Shown: positions 32,401-43,086, numbered from the stretch's first letter. The stretch is DNA of 64,000 nucleotides from Pyropia yezoensis (GCA_009829735.1 CM020620.1:16279186-16343185); one strand, 5' to 3'. Translations and numbers: made by a program. The notes: a model not told the origin generated them from the sequence alone.

Positions 32401-34892
32401 TCCCACCGAGGTCGCTCTGGAGAAGAGGTTTGAGTCGTTTGGTACAAGTAGCCCACCATTTTCTGTCTGAAGCCTTTGCATTCTCTTGCCGATTACCAAA
32501 GTAAGCAGAAGTGTCCAAATCAACTTACACTGGAGACTGTTTGTGAGATTCATTGCACTTGAAAAAGAAATCCTCAATGGCTCTCCGGGGGCTCGATCGA
32601 GTGGTGGCGCTACCTCCGAAAAGTAAAAGCCCAAAATAGTGTGGATTCTATAGACATGCACCACGAGTACATCTGAAGGGAAAAAATCAAGCAAACAGTC
32701 GCTTTCACTCAATTTTCGCCTTCAGTAGTGCCCTGTGTTATTGTGTGTCAAGAGCGAAAGCTTTCGAAATTGTTGTGAATGCCCACTCCGATGCTCTTCC
32801 TCAGGTGACTCCAATGTACCGACAAACCACTCTGAGCTGTGGAGCTCCTATTCTTGTGCTGCGCGCTGAACGACGTTGTCGACGGCTTCTCCGCCCAAGT
32901 GGACGAAGTCAAGCGCACCAACTCATATACATCACGGACAAACTTCGAACATTGACAATAGATATCAGGTTGGTGCGCCGCGAAGGTTCGTCTGCAGGAG
33001 CATACGAAAAGCACTTAGCATCTGAGCGCCACGTCCTTGTGCGACACTCTTTCACAATGTCGTCTTGCCACAACTTTGCTCTTCAATTCCGCGGCTTCGT
33101 TAAGAAAAATCGGCATATAGCTCTTCATGGTACTCGTACCTTCTTTGACTTCCAGGGGGTCTCGTCGCCACATGAGCAGGTACAGAGACAAGAGTACCAT
33201 CGTAGCTGTTGCTGGTGACATCCTCACATCTATTGACAAAGAAAGACGATTCCTTCTTCCTTACAGCCCAAGAAAGTCTCTCCCATACTCCATGCTGGAA
33301 ACAGCATGTGCCATGCACAATCGCTTCACTTAGTCAGCAGAACAGAAAAGACACAGCGGCGATTCAGTCAAGGCTGTATCTTACAGATGTATCAATAACA
33401 TCATTCTCCATTTTTCTTTTTTTATGTTGAGTACGTTGCCTATCAGGTGCGCTAGAATATGAATTGAGTCCAATTTCGGATGCAAAGACGCAACAATCGA
33501 GATCCCTGAGGTAATTGGAGAACCGTGGCTTTAAAACATTGGCTCTTTCTACACTTGAGGCGCGGATGTAGAATATGAAGGCCCTTCGTGGGACGAAAAT
33601 CTACCGAGGGCGGGAGCACACTCGGCCATGAAAGCAGTGCTTGCACGGAGGACATATGAGACAGCTGATGAAAGTGTACACGATCTCTTTTTTAAACTGT
33701 TTGCTTTTTCATGTCAGGTGTTAGCAGCCAATTTTCAAATCCGGTTGGCAGCGAGCAGGGCCGGATCCACAAAGCGTTCTGACAGTGCTTCCAGATTTCT
33801 CTTACCTTGTGCTTGTCCACCATGAAAGATTCCCCTGGAGGTCGCGTTACACCTTGTTGGTGATCCACTCTGTTGCGAGCGCACCTCGAACTTGAAGGTG
33901 CCTCCCTGGATTCCCCTAAACAAGCATGCAGCTCCTCAAAACGTCCGAATTGACAACTAATGGCACCAATGCTCTTCAACGCTTGTCGTTGTGCTTCAGC
34001 CGACCGTGACGCTTGCGTCATTACTGAGCGTGAAGAACGAGGACGTGAGTGCGAAGACAGTGTCAGCGAATAAGCACTCTTCCATCTCCCGTCCCCCAGT
34101 TAAGACCCAACGAGAGCGAACATTACGGTTCAGAGCGAATCCGGATCAGCAAATGGCTCAAAGCACGCTGTCGGGAGCAAATAAGGGATACATTAAAATC
34201 TATGAGAATATTTGGAGGCTCATAAAACGTGTCTGTATAGAATTGTTGCACAGCTGCCTGGGGCACCTGCGGTGCACCTCTCGAGTTGAAATTACCACGG
34301 AACCCGCACATTTTGGCTCATGGCAGCAGAGCACAGCGCTTCGCGTGCATGACCGCAGCAGCAACATACGGAAGTGCCATGTGCCTCTGAAAGTAGCATT
34401 CGCGTGCGGACTGATTGCCGAAGCATACCGAGCCAAAGACATGAATTGGTTGGAAAACAATGCGCTTCTTCTTCGGCATTTTATGGTGCTATGAGACGTA
34501 CGATGTCGTCTTTTCTTTCTTTCTTGTTTTTTCTTTTTTTGTTCTCACGCAGTAAATTCTTGTTATGTGCAGCCGTTCATATTTTCTCTCGACCAACCAG
34601 CGATTCACATCAACGACGAGGTCGCGCGAACGTTGCAAGTGTGCGATGTGACGCAATATTCGCTCTGAACCCTAATGTGGCCCTTTCCTGGGGGTGTCCC
34701 CGCAATCCTTCTCTGCCCAAATAAAATTACGCAGCAGGCATGCCACCACATTTTGTGAAAGCAATGCGCGCTCGTGGTGCGAGAATGATGTATGAGGATG
34801 AGGCACAATGTCGAATGTCTTACATATTCTTCGTTTTGATTACGTAGTCTGTATTTAGGGACTTCTCAGATGTTGAAGGTCGTCAGAAAGAG
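29446..34892. other. Intergenic block, no recognisable genes
   Basis: GC-rich to about 30760, then lower GC to the hAT-like element. Frames are short (maximum about 180 codons) and lack domains. One strong hairpin lies at 30511-30566. I see no tRNA, rRNA or transposon coding remnants here. Confidence 0.6.
30511..30566. repeat. Near-perfect 26-bp-stem hairpin with TTCG loop
   Basis: Arms 30511-30536 and 30541-30566 pair at 25 of 26 positions around the tetraloop ttcg at 30537-30540. The one mismatch would be a G-U pair in RNA. The outer words are tgaagagcc and ggctcttca. Confidence 0.9.
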
Positions 34893-36353
34893 CTCAATCT
34901 ATCTAGGGTTGTGCTTCACGCCTGATTTAGGGCGTTCTGCAGGCGTGAGACGCCTGAAGCAAGCCCGGTGCACGCCGCCAACTGTTGATCACGCCGAGCA
35001 CGCCGCTTTAGTAGCCCCATGAAAATGTATTATTTACCAGTTTTGGAGGGCCACCGGCAGCCCCGCTGTCACCAGCCGGTTGGCCAACCAGCACAATTGG
35101 GGTGGCAGGACGGATGGCAACGGCGGCGCCACAAGGTGGGGTGCTGGCGCCTGGGGGGGGGAGGGTTGGGGGCGACAGAGTCCGTGCGTACAGAGCCCCT
35201 GTATGCAGAGGATTCCTAGTGCCCCCCCGCATACAGAAGCGGTTCCGCACCGCGTGGTCGCCTCTGGCTTCCCTCACAACGCACAGCCCCCCTGACACGT
35301 CAGAGGCTCCGTGCGAGGGTGTCGGCCTTCCAGCCCACCTTGACACCCCTAGCTTGAGAAGGACTAAGTTGTTCAGCACCGTCCAAATACGTTTCCTCGG
35401 CGCTGTCGCGGAACATGCTAGCGATGGAAGGCAGCAACAAAATCGAATCTTTAAATTACATACAAGTAATCATAGTTTAATTATACATTAATCAGTTGGC
35501 GCTTTCCCGATTTTTAATGTTTTTAACTAAATGCTGGGTGAGCCCCCCCCCCCCCCTCCCCCCCCTCCCCACTTCTCCCCACTGCCCCTTGTCCTACTCG
35601 TTATCTCACTATTTTTCGCACGCTAGGCGACGGAGCAGCCACAGCAGGACTAGGGCTGCGCGACGGTCAGTCGCTCACGCGGACGCTGCTACTTGTGCCA
35701 CCACTGCTGTCGCTGACACCGCAGACTTCCTCGCCGCCGTCCTAGCCGCCGACCCTCCCACTCTGATGGTTGCACGCGCCAAGTACGGTGGGGGTCAGTG
35801 CAACGCTGAAGAACACTACAGCCAAGACTGCTACGGCCACTGGCTCTGTCAGCCTTGCCGCCACGCCGAAGGTCGCAGCCGACCCATCGCCGCCTTCGGC
35901 GCCGTCCTGGGCGGCAAGAAGGTCAGCACCGAGAGTGCAAGGAGCGAGCAGGTTTTAAGCGTAAATTCTGGGCGACAACGTGAGGGACGCGCCCCATGGC
36001 GTCGCGGCATCAGGCCAAGTCCAGCAAAAATAGACTAATTAAAATCGATATTTAATATATTAATCTATATATAAATCTATCTGGGATGTAAAAAATCCCT
36101 TTTTTCCATCCATGATGCCAGCACCTGTCTGCTGTCCATGCCATCCGTGTAAGCCTCTACTTTCTCCTTTCGTCTTGCATTAATGCTTCTGTATGGAACT
36201 TTAGATTGGTCGTTGTTGTCAGGTACTGGATCACGCCGTAGTGCACGCCTTGAAAAGCGCGGCGCGTAGGCGTGTCACCACGTAAATCACGCCGTTATCA
36301 GCACGCGGTGTGTCACGCGGCCGGCGTGCAGCCCAACCCTACTATCTCAATCT
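34893..36353. mobile_element. hAT-like non-autonomous transposon with 8-bp target duplication
   Basis: The direct repeat CTCAATCT occurs at 34893-34900 and 36346-36353 and exactly flanks a 1445 bp unit. The unit starts ATCTAGGGTTGTGCTTCACG and ends with the complement of ATAGTAGGGTTGGGCTGCAC, so the terminal inverted repeat is about 23 bp with few differences. An 8-bp duplication and a TAGGG-type end are hAT features. CACGCC/GGCGTG words are repeated in both subterminal regions (34918-35000 and 36235-36330), as expected for transposase binding sites. No hAT transposase is encoded. Confidence 0.78.
35766..36038 (+). CDS. Small Cys/His protein (C-AEEHY motif) carried by the hAT-like element
   Basis: The ATG at 35766 opens a 90-residue frame with KYGGGQCNAEEHYSQDCYG followed by HWLCQPCRHAEG, giving C-x..-H-..-C-..-C-x2-C-x-H spacing. 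The frame is open upstream to 35496, so a longer product of 180 residues is possible; its upstream part is Ser/Arg/Ala-rich and includes a T-A-D-F-L-A-A-V-L-A-A-D helix-like stretch. A mutated copy of the same motif is at 6565-6665. I recognise no family. It may be a gene fragment captured by the element, or a short accessory protein of it. Confidence 0.4.
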   Translation: MVARAKYGGGQCNAEEHYSQDCYGHWLCQPCRHAEGRSRPIAAFGAVLGGKKVSTESARSEQVLSVNSGRQREGRAPWRRGIRPSPAKID

Positions 36354-36556
36354 AGTGGCTGTGAAATGCGATGAGAACCCTTGCATTTGATACATGTTTG
36401 ATCTTCGAATCAGTCAGGCGGATCTCTCACGCGGTTGAGAGTTTTGTTTTATTGTTCTTTCACACACAGACAGGACAGCTCTTTCCCCTTCCTGGTTCTT
36501 TACTTTCTCCCTCCCACCCTCTTTACAAAAGAAAACCGTCAAATGAAGCACGCAAT

Positions 36557-36577
36557 ATATATATATATATATATATG
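36557..36577. repeat. (TA)n microsatellite
   Basis: About ten alternating TA units, followed by an AT-rich stretch (gtaattttttttaattttttag). Confidence 0.9.
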
Positions 36578-36648
36578 TAATTTTTTTTAATTTTTTAGAG
36601 GAGCAGTAGCTAACAAGGTTGCAGTGTATACGTATGTGTGTGCATACG

Positions 36649-36852
36649 TACAGTCAGTATTGGGCAATGTCACGGCCCATGGCATGGCTGACACAACTGT
36701 ATACCTTGCCCACCCCATTGCTATTTTTGGCAACGATCGACGTTTATTGCAGTGTGGAGGCCTTTGTAAGGCCATGATCGCCGATCGATCGTGACTGAGT
36801 ATTGTCACGGACGTGACAATATCCAGTCAGACAATACCCAATACAGACTGTA
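36649..36852. mobile_element. 204 bp mariner-like MITE
   Basis: TA dinucleotides at 36649-36650 and 36851-36852 flank inverted ends: CAGTCAGTATTGGGCAATGT on the left and the complement of CAGTCTGTATTGGGTATTGT on the right, 18 of 21 matching. The TA target and a CAGT-starting repeat are Tc1/mariner hallmarks. Inside, 36800-36821 is a perfect 10+2+10 palindrome (tattgtcacg/cgtgacaata). No coding capacity. Confidence 0.75.
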
Positions 36853-37450
36853 TTGGTATCAAGCTGCGGAGGAAGCGTCTTGGCATCGCCGTCGGCTAAG
36901 CGAGGTGTCCGTCAGCGCAAGCGGCTGGCCCAGTCGTACTGCCCCCATTACCCGCGACAGAAGGGTCCGAGCGGACAGGGATTGGCCTCCACGGAGGCGA
37001 AGATGTGCCTGGTGGTCGATGAGAGTCATACAGAGCCGGGGCGCGCGAGGCGACCGAGCACGGCACCCGATATGAGGGAGATCAGGAGGGCCGTGCCGCG
37101 TGCAACGCAGAGTCGGGGGGGGTAGCGAACCCGCGACGGCGGCGCGGCAGTCGATCGTGTGGGTAGATTTGGCGAGCGTGCCCTAAAAGAGACGGTGGGG
37201 GCTCCCCCTTCACTGCTCTATGACAACGATGGCGATCTCACTGCAGCCCCGGCCCCGACTGGGCCCGCCCCGTCACCCGACCCTCAACGGCGTGTTCGGC
37301 GCCAATGCGGCCTTCCCCCTCGCCCCCTGAGATTGCCATAGGCAACATACGAATGAAACAAAGCCCTTCCTGGTACGCAGCCACCGAGCCGTGGCCACCA
37401 CGACCACCGCTCCCACCGCCGCCGCCACACCGCCGCGTACACGCCACCGC
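36853..37450. other. Short intergenic stretch, nothing recognised
   Basis: Composition rises from balanced to GC-rich. Only short frames, no domain or repeat noted. Confidence 0.5.
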
Positions 37451-38946
37451 CGCGCACATGCCATCGCCGCGCACACGGCAAGCCAGCCGCCAACGTGCCC
37501 GATCACTCTCCCGCCGTCGACGCCTCGCTGGCCACCGCCGCATTGGCCGCCGCCACCTCTGCATCGACCCGCCGCACTTCGGCGTGCACCTTTGACCACT
37601 GCGCCTCGTACACGGGACCCGACCGGCCGTCCACGTCCCGCCGGACGGCCGCCAACACGGCCGACGCGGCGTCGCCGGTGCCGACGCGGAACGGCGCCGC
37701 CGAGGGGTCCCCGCCGCCGAGGCGGTCGGTGGCAGCCCGCACAATCACGGCGGCCACCTCGGCCGCGTCCTGCGCTTCGGGCGCGACCATCCGCTCTCCA
37801 AGGATAGCGACAAAGCGGTCGGTAAGGCGACGTGTGCGGTCCAGGCCGTCGTCCGACACATCCGGCGCGGTGGCGGCAGCGTCAGCGTCAGCAGTCGCGG
37901 AGTTATCGCCACTGCAGTCGGGGTTAGCGGCAGCCGCCGGTACCCGCACGTACCGGTCAGTAAAGGCGGTGCGGACAGGTCCTGGCGAGACGATGACCAC
38001 CGACACACCGTCTGGGGCCAGCGCGTAGCGGAGGCTCTCCAGCATCCCCTCAATCGCAAACTTGGAGCCGCAGTACACGTCTGAGAAGGGCACCGCCCGG
38101 GTGCCCGATGTGGAGCTCACCTGCACCACGACCCCCTCCCCACGCGCCCGCATCAGCGGCAGCGCCGCGCGTAGGACGCGGACACTCCCCCACACGTTCA
38201 CATCAAACACGTCCTGCGCCGCCGCCAGCGGCACCGTCTCGATGCTGCCCGGCACGCCATAGCCCGCATTGTTGACCACCACGTCCAGCCGCCCGCCGTG
38301 GGCCCGCCGCACATGCTCCATGACCGCCTCGACAGACGCCTCGGACGTCACGTCCAGCGACAGCACCTCCACCCCTGGCAGGGTGGTCAGGGCGGCGGGC
38401 GCCGCGTCCGGTGACCGCATCGTGGCGAGCGTCGCCCAGCCGCCGGCAGAGGCAAACGCCATTGCTGCGGCGAGGCCAATGCCAGTCGAGCAGCCGGTGA
38501 GGAGCACCACACGGGGCTCGGGGGGAGTGGCCATGTCGGGTGGACGAGGGGGAGGAGGGCGGGGGAGGGGGAGGAGGGCGGGGGAGGGGGAGGAGGGCGG
38601 GGGATGGGGGGCGGACGCAACGGGCTGCGCAGACGCCGGGGGCTGTGCGGTACAGAAACTCGAGCTGGGGGGGAAGCTGCTTGATCGTCGGGCACGCACA
38701 CGCCGAGGGCTGAGTCGGGAAGAGGGGCAGATGGAATGGCCTTGTGGAACGAGCTGGTCGGTCGGCAGATGGTGGATGAGGGGGTTATTCAAGTTTAGTA
38801 ACCACTGGTGATCCGGCTTGAGTCAAGAGATCGCAGCCGCTATCGCTCTCATTAACGAATAGGCCACTGCTCACCCTCACTCCACCTTGTCGAGCGAGCC
38901 GTCGGGACCCACAGTCGTCCCGCTGCCCTTGACAGGATCTCTCAAA
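37450..38946 (-). repeat. Left arm of a large inverted duplication
   Basis: The minus strand of this segment is nearly the same as the plus strand of 43087-44600. Similarity covers the SDR coding region, its 5' leader with the 18-bp Pro/Ser minisatellite, and about 400 bp further upstream (to the gagagatcctgtcaaggg region near 38930-38946). It fades within about 50 bp after the stop codon. The arms are about 1.5 kb and the spacer about 4.1 kb. Confidence 0.85.
37503..38534 (-). CDS. Short-chain dehydrogenase/reductase, 17beta-HSD1/RDH8-like, copy A
   Basis: 343 residues from the Met of MATPPEPRVVLLTGCSTGIG. Classical SDR motifs: TGCSTGIG (NAD(P) binding), LDVTSEASV, NNAGYG, VSSTSG (catalytic Ser) and YCGSKFAIEG (Tyr and Lys). 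The GCSTGIG and YC-SKFA-EG forms are typical of the 17beta-hydroxysteroid dehydrogenase type 1/retinol dehydrogenase 8 branch, so a sterol, retinoid-like or other lipid ketone/alcohol is a likely substrate. The frame stays open 86 codons upstream (from 38792) with Arg/Ser-rich sequence and a Pro/Ser repeat; that part could be an organelle transit peptide or only untranslated leader. The C-terminus after the fold is Ala/Asp-rich and less conserved between copies. It is an inverted copy of the gene at 43497-44543. Confidence 0.88.
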   Translation of the reverse strand: MATPPEPRVVLLTGCSTGIGLAAAMAFASAGGWATLATMRSPDAAPAALTTLPGVEVLSLDVTSEASVEAVMEHVRRAHGGRLDVVVNNAGYGVPGSIETVPLAAAQDVFDVNVWGSVRVLRAALPLMRARGEGVVVQVSSTSGTRAVPFSDVYCGSKFAIEGMLESLRYALAPDGVSVVIVSPGPVRTAFTDRYVRVPAAAANPDCSGDNSATADADAAATAPDVSDDGLDRTRRLTDRFVAILGERMVAPEAQDAAEVAAVIVRAATDRLGGGDPSAAPFRVGTGDAASAVLAAVRRDVDGRSGPVYEAQWSKVHAEVRRVDAEVAAANAAVASEASTAGE

Positions 38947-39264
38947 GATGCGAGTCCCTCGGGAGAGCAGGGCGCCCGCTGCTGGACCAGCCACACCAGC
39001 ATGTCCGCGTCGGCCGGGGGGGCCCCCGACCGACCCGGCGAGGGGTAGCCCCCGCTCCCGCAGTGGCGGCCGAGGCGGTCGCCGACGCCAACGCCGCCAC
39101 CATTGTCGTCGGCGCCGCCACCATTGTCGTCGGCGCCGCCGCCGCCGGCAGGCCACCAGCCCGCACCGTCGGCGGCGGGGTTGTCGGCCCCGTCGGCGGC
39201 GGCAGCGGCGGCGGCGGCGGTAGCGGTGGAGGCGGCGGCGGCGGTGGGGTCGGCGGCCGCCGCC

Positions 39265-39301
<37 letters not shown>

Positions 39302-39392
39302 CGCTCCCCCCCTCCCCGCGTGGGTAGACGAGCACGTCCACATTCCCCGCCGTCGGCCGCCCCGGGCGGTGGCTGCCACACACCACCCACGC

Positions 39393-41774
39393 TCACGCCC
39401 CCCCCCCCCCCACGGGGCGGCTCTGGTCTCGGCAATGGGGGATGCGGAGAAAGCACGGTGGGGCTCCCGCCAGCTGTGATGGGGGGAGGGTGAGGGAGGT
39501 GGGACGGGGGGGGGGAGGGGGGGGGGGGGGGGGGGGGGCACTGGGGGGGGAGGGACAGCGGAGGAGGGGGAGAGGTGCCCGGCCGCCTCGGGGGGGAAGG
39601 GCAGGAACAGGTGGGTGCCCCTGCACCCCCTCCTGAGGGGGTGCGGGAGAGGCGAGGGAGAGCGGCTGCGGGGATGGGATGGCACCCCGGATTGGCAGTC
39701 GAGGGGAAGGGCGGGCAGGGGCGAAGCCGGCAAAGGAAGAGCAAGACGGAGCGGGAACCCGACGGCGACGCACCGCCGCCGGCGGGGAAGGCCCCATTCC
39801 CCGCCCCCCCCCCCCCCCCCGCGCTGCCGTCTTCGTCGCCGCCCCCATCGTGGGCGTGTACGACGATACGCCCGTACGCATCGGCCGTTGCGGCTGCTGG
39901 CCGGCGGCTGCGGCGCAGGCCACGTGCCCGTGCTCCGCTCCCGGGCGGCGCCCGCGGGCACGCCGACGACGCTCGTCGGCGTCGACCGCTCCCCGCGGCA
40001 GTGGCCCGCGTGCGTGCGCTGGTGCCCCGCCGCGACCGTCGTCGGTGACTCTGCCACCGCCGTCGCCGCTGCCGCCGCCGCACCCGCGGGAGCGACGCCT
40101 TTTAAACGCCGTCCTGGTTGTGGTGCACCAGCTGGGCGACCTGCCGCCCGTGATGGCCGCATTCCGGCGGCCCCTCTGCCCGGGCCCAGGCGGGGGGGGC
40201 GGCATTTGCCCACCGGATGGACCCGGTGAGCGCCGCTGCTGCCGCGGTGGGGCTGCGGATGGGCGCGCACACTTACCGTGTTCAGTGCATCGCCGTGGCT
40301 GCGGAAGGGGTCTTGGCGGGGGGGGGCGCGGGGAGGTGCGTGGGGGGAGTAACACGGGTGTAGGGGGTGGGCGAGGTGGGATGGTGAGGAAGTAGGTCGT
40401 GGACGGCAATGGTTCGTTTACATAGGTATCTGACAAGCAAAACACGCTCACGCACAGACAGCTCCCCCGCCCCCCCCCCCCTCCCAACTCCCCAGGCGCA
40501 CCGCCAAAGGCGTGACGCACCAGGGGGGGCGGTGGACGATGGGGAGGGTTAGCCGAGCCCACCAGTGCGCCGCCGCTTGGAGGGGGGGGGCGACGCCCAC
40601 AGGGAAGAGTTGGTGCCAGCTCGGGGCGGGGGGCGCACGCGCCAGCCGGGGGGGGGGCGTACGCGCCCGGCACGACGGCAGGGGTGGAGACCGGCACGAC
40701 GGCAGGGGTGGAGGCCGGCACCACAGCAGGGGTGGAGGCCGGCACCACGGCAGGGGCGGAGACCGGCACGACGGCAGGGGTGGAGGCCGGCACCACAGCA
40801 GGGGTGGAGGCCGGCACCACGGCAGGGGTGGAGACCGGCACCACGGCAGAGGTGGAGACCGGCACCACGGCACGGGTGGAGGCCGGCCGGGGGGAGGGCG
40901 CAGAGGCCAGTCGCTTGCGGCGGGTCTCGCGATCCCACACCAAAAACTTTTGGTACTCCGCCTTCAGTACCTCCGGCGTAAGTTCCGGCGGCCCCGCAGG
41001 CCTCTTGGCTATGGTAACAAGGGGACGGCGACGGGACGGGCACGGGGAAGAAGACGGAGACGGAGACGGAGAAGGAGACGGAGACGGAGACGGAGACGGA
41101 GACGGAGACGGAGACGGAGACAGGGACGGGGACGGAGACGGAGGCGGGGACGGAGAGGGGGGGGGGGGCTTGGACGGGGACATAGATGGGGACGGAGAGG
41201 GGGGGGGGGGCTTGGACGGGGACATAGATGGAGACGGAGAGGGGGGGGGGGGGGGGGGGCTTGTACGGGGACGAAAGGGCGGACGGGGACGGGCGGCGGC
41301 AGGGGACAAAAGGGCGGACGGGGATGGGCGGCGGCAGTGGACGGGGGGCGGAAGGGAACGGGGAGCGGAAGGGAACGGGGGGCGGAAGGGGACGGGGAGT
41401 AGAAGGGGACGGGGGGCGGAAGGGGACGGGGGGGGTCGGGGACGGTGGGGGTCGGGGACGGGGGACGGCCAGCCAGCCGCAAGCGCGCAGCCTGGTAGTG
41501 CCTCGAATTGTATTCTTCCCCCCCCTCCTTCCACTCGACGGCTCGGCCGTCTGGCGCAGCGGCTGCCGCGCCTGCTGCGCTTGCCTCTCCCTCTTGGCGC
41601 TGCTGACGGCGGCGTCGGCTGTGGCGGCGGCGGCGGCGCGCTGTGCGACGCGCGCCTGCCGCAATTCGCCCGCCTGCTGACACTCGCCGGCCTGGCAGCG
41701 GCGCGCCCCCCCCTCTCTCCTCCTGCGTTTGCGCCCGGCGCCCGGCACACGGCGGGGCGAGCGGGCCTTGCCAA
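39393..41774 (-). CDS. Possible Pro/Ser-rich repeat protein (uncertain)
   Basis: This frame gives 793 codons. From about residue 110 to 245 it is Pro-Ser repeats (PSPSMSPSKPPPP and SPSPSPSP runs). A short ordinary stretch then follows (ELTPEVLKAEYQKFLVWDRETRRKRL), then about nine 8-residue repeats of the VVPASTPA/VVPVSTPA type. Pro-Ser repeats resemble hydroxyproline-rich cell-wall proteins, which are known in algae, but I see no signal peptide. The 3' third (39393-40400) is low-complexity and doubtful. The repeats use DNA periods that are multiples of three (6 and 24), which is mild support for coding. Confidence 0.3.
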   Translation of the reverse strand: MARPARPAVCRAPGANAGGERGGRAAARPASVSRRANCGRRASHSAPPPPPQPTPPSAAPRGRGKRSRRGSRCARRPSRRVEGGGGRIQFEALPGCALAAGWPSPVPDPHRPRPPPSPSAPRPLLLPVPFRPPFPSAPRSLPPPVHCRRPSPSALLSPAAARPRPPFRPRTSPPPPPPSPSPSMSPSKPPPPSPSPSMSPSKPPPPSPSPPPSPSPSLSPSPSPSPSPSPSPSPSPSPSPSSSPCPSRRRPLVTIAKRPAGPPELTPEVLKAEYQKFLVWDRETRRKRLASAPSPRPASTRAVVPVSTSAVVPVSTPAVVPASTPAVVPASTPAVVPVSAPAVVPASTPAVVPASTPAVVPVSTPAVVPGAYAPPPAGACAPRPELAPTLPCGRRPPPPSGGALVGSANPPHRPPPPLVRHAFGGAPGELGGGGGRGSCLCVSVFCLSDTYVNEPLPSTTYFLTIPPRPPPTPVLLPPRTSPRPPPPRPLPQPRRCTEHGKCARPSAAPPRQQRRSPGPSGGQMPPPPPGPGQRGRRNAAITGGRSPSWCTTTRTAFKRRRSRGCGGGSGDGGGRVTDDGRGGAPAHARGPLPRGAVDADERRRRARGRRPGAEHGHVACAAAAGQQPQRPMRTGVSSYTPTMGAATKTAARGGGGGRGMGPSPPAAVRRRRVPAPSCSSFAGFAPARPSPRLPIRGAIPSPQPLSLASPAPPQEGVQGHPPVPALPPRGGRAPLPLLRCPSPPSAPPPPPPPPPPRPTSLTLPPSQLAGAPPCFLRIPHCRDQSRPVGGGGA
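40676..40888 (+). repeat. 24-bp minisatellite, about nine units
   Basis: Units of gcaggggtggaggccggcac type, with gagaccgg or gaggccgg variants and acgacg or accacg/accaca variants. Read on the minus strand they encode the 8-residue repeats of the VVPASTPA type. Confidence 0.88.
41049..41270 (+). repeat. Hexamer tract plus ~45-bp tandem repeat
   Basis: 41049-41156 is a run of gagacg hexamers with a few variants. 41157-41270 follows with about two and a half units of cttggacggggacatagatg plus gggacggagagg and a G-tract. Confidence 0.88.
41325..41462 (+). repeat. ~20-bp minisatellite based on ggcggaaggggacgggg
   Basis: Six or more irregular units of gg(c/a)ggaagggaacggggagc type. Confidence 0.75.
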
Positions 41775-43086
41775 GCGCTTTGGTCGTCGACGCTCAAATC
41801 GGAGGCGACGGTGGCGGTGGTGGCGGCGGCTACTGCGGCGGCAGGGGCTGTGGCGGCAGCGGGCGCGTCGTCGTTCCGACAGCAGACGCCATAACCGCCA
41901 CCCCTTTGTGCGGCCTGGCCGTCGGCAGCGTTTGGTGTTGCCGCGACAGCTGCAATGACCGGCTCCGTGCCCTCATGACCGCTTCGCCAAGGGCGGTTTC
42001 CCCGCCACGGGCAATGTCAATGATGATTCGTGCAAAGGGAGCGCGCGGGCGTCGCGGCGGTGGGAGCGCAGCCACGGGCTACCTATGCCCACAAGCCCCG
42101 GTCACTAACAACGTCACCCCATTCCCGCCTGGGACGCCAGCCCCGCCGCCACCCGCAGCGGCGGCGTGCTCACCACCAGCTTCGACGGGCACGCGACGGT
42201 GGTCACGCCGCCGCCCGCCGCGGCGGCAGGTGCGACGGCGGGTGTCACTGTCGGCGTGCCTGCCGCCGGCTCCTTCACCCGTGGGGGGGGGGCGCGACGA
42301 GACCGCACCGACGGCTGCCACCCGCCGCGCCAGCAGCGGCCAATCGACGACGCCTTGGCCGCCGTCTTGGTCCCTCGCGCCACCGCCGGCGCCCTAGGCT
42401 GCCGTTTTGGTGCCGCCCACGCCTGTCGTCGCATTGGCCGCCCCCCCACCCGCGGCATTGCCGTCCTCCATGACAGGGGTCAAGAGCCCGCGCCGCCACT
42501 GGGCGCGGGCGTCACACGGGCCCCCGCCTGCCCACCACGACTAAAGCTGTAGGTGTCCTTGCCGCGCACCGGGCGATGTGGCTACTCCCCTTTGTCGAGA
42601 GGGGAGGGAGCGCGTCCGCGGCGAGTCCGTACCCCCGTCCGCGTCCCCGCGGACCGCCTCACCCGACACGCCGGCGCCGCTGCGAGCCTTCTCGTGCAGC
42701 CGTGGCGCCTCACCGACGCGCAAAAAACGTTTTAGCCAGGGGCGCCATCCCGCCGAGTGCAGGGGCACCCCACTCAGCCCCCCCCCCCCCCCCCCCCCTA
42801 CCCCCAGTAATCTCCCTCACGACCATTCCCCGCCATCCGACGGCCGCCACGCGCAGCCCGACCGTTTTGACAAACACGTCGCGCCCGTGGAGCACCGCGA
42901 CATTCCCCCCTGCACCAACGGGGTGGATGCATCGTAGAAGAAACTGCCGCGTCCGCGACGGCTGCAGCAAGAAAGCAAACAGTAGAGGGCGGGAGGCGAG
43001 GGGGTAGGGAGGGGGTGGGGAGGGGGGTGGGAGATGGGAGGGGCCAGGTATTCTCGTCGTATGATGTACCTACGAGTTCCCGTCTC

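Larger units (their letters stand above)
38947..43086. repeat. Spacer of the inverted duplication: GC-rich minisatellite region
   Basis: A 4.1 kb stretch between the two SDR arms. It has a GGC tract (about 39200-39300), a G-tract block (39500-39560), coding-like minisatellites (40676-41460) and C tracts. Several frames are open over hundreds of codons. One minus-strand frame has some protein character and is listed separately; the part at 41800-42550 (plus) also looks partly protein-like but has no domain. Confidence 0.6.
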
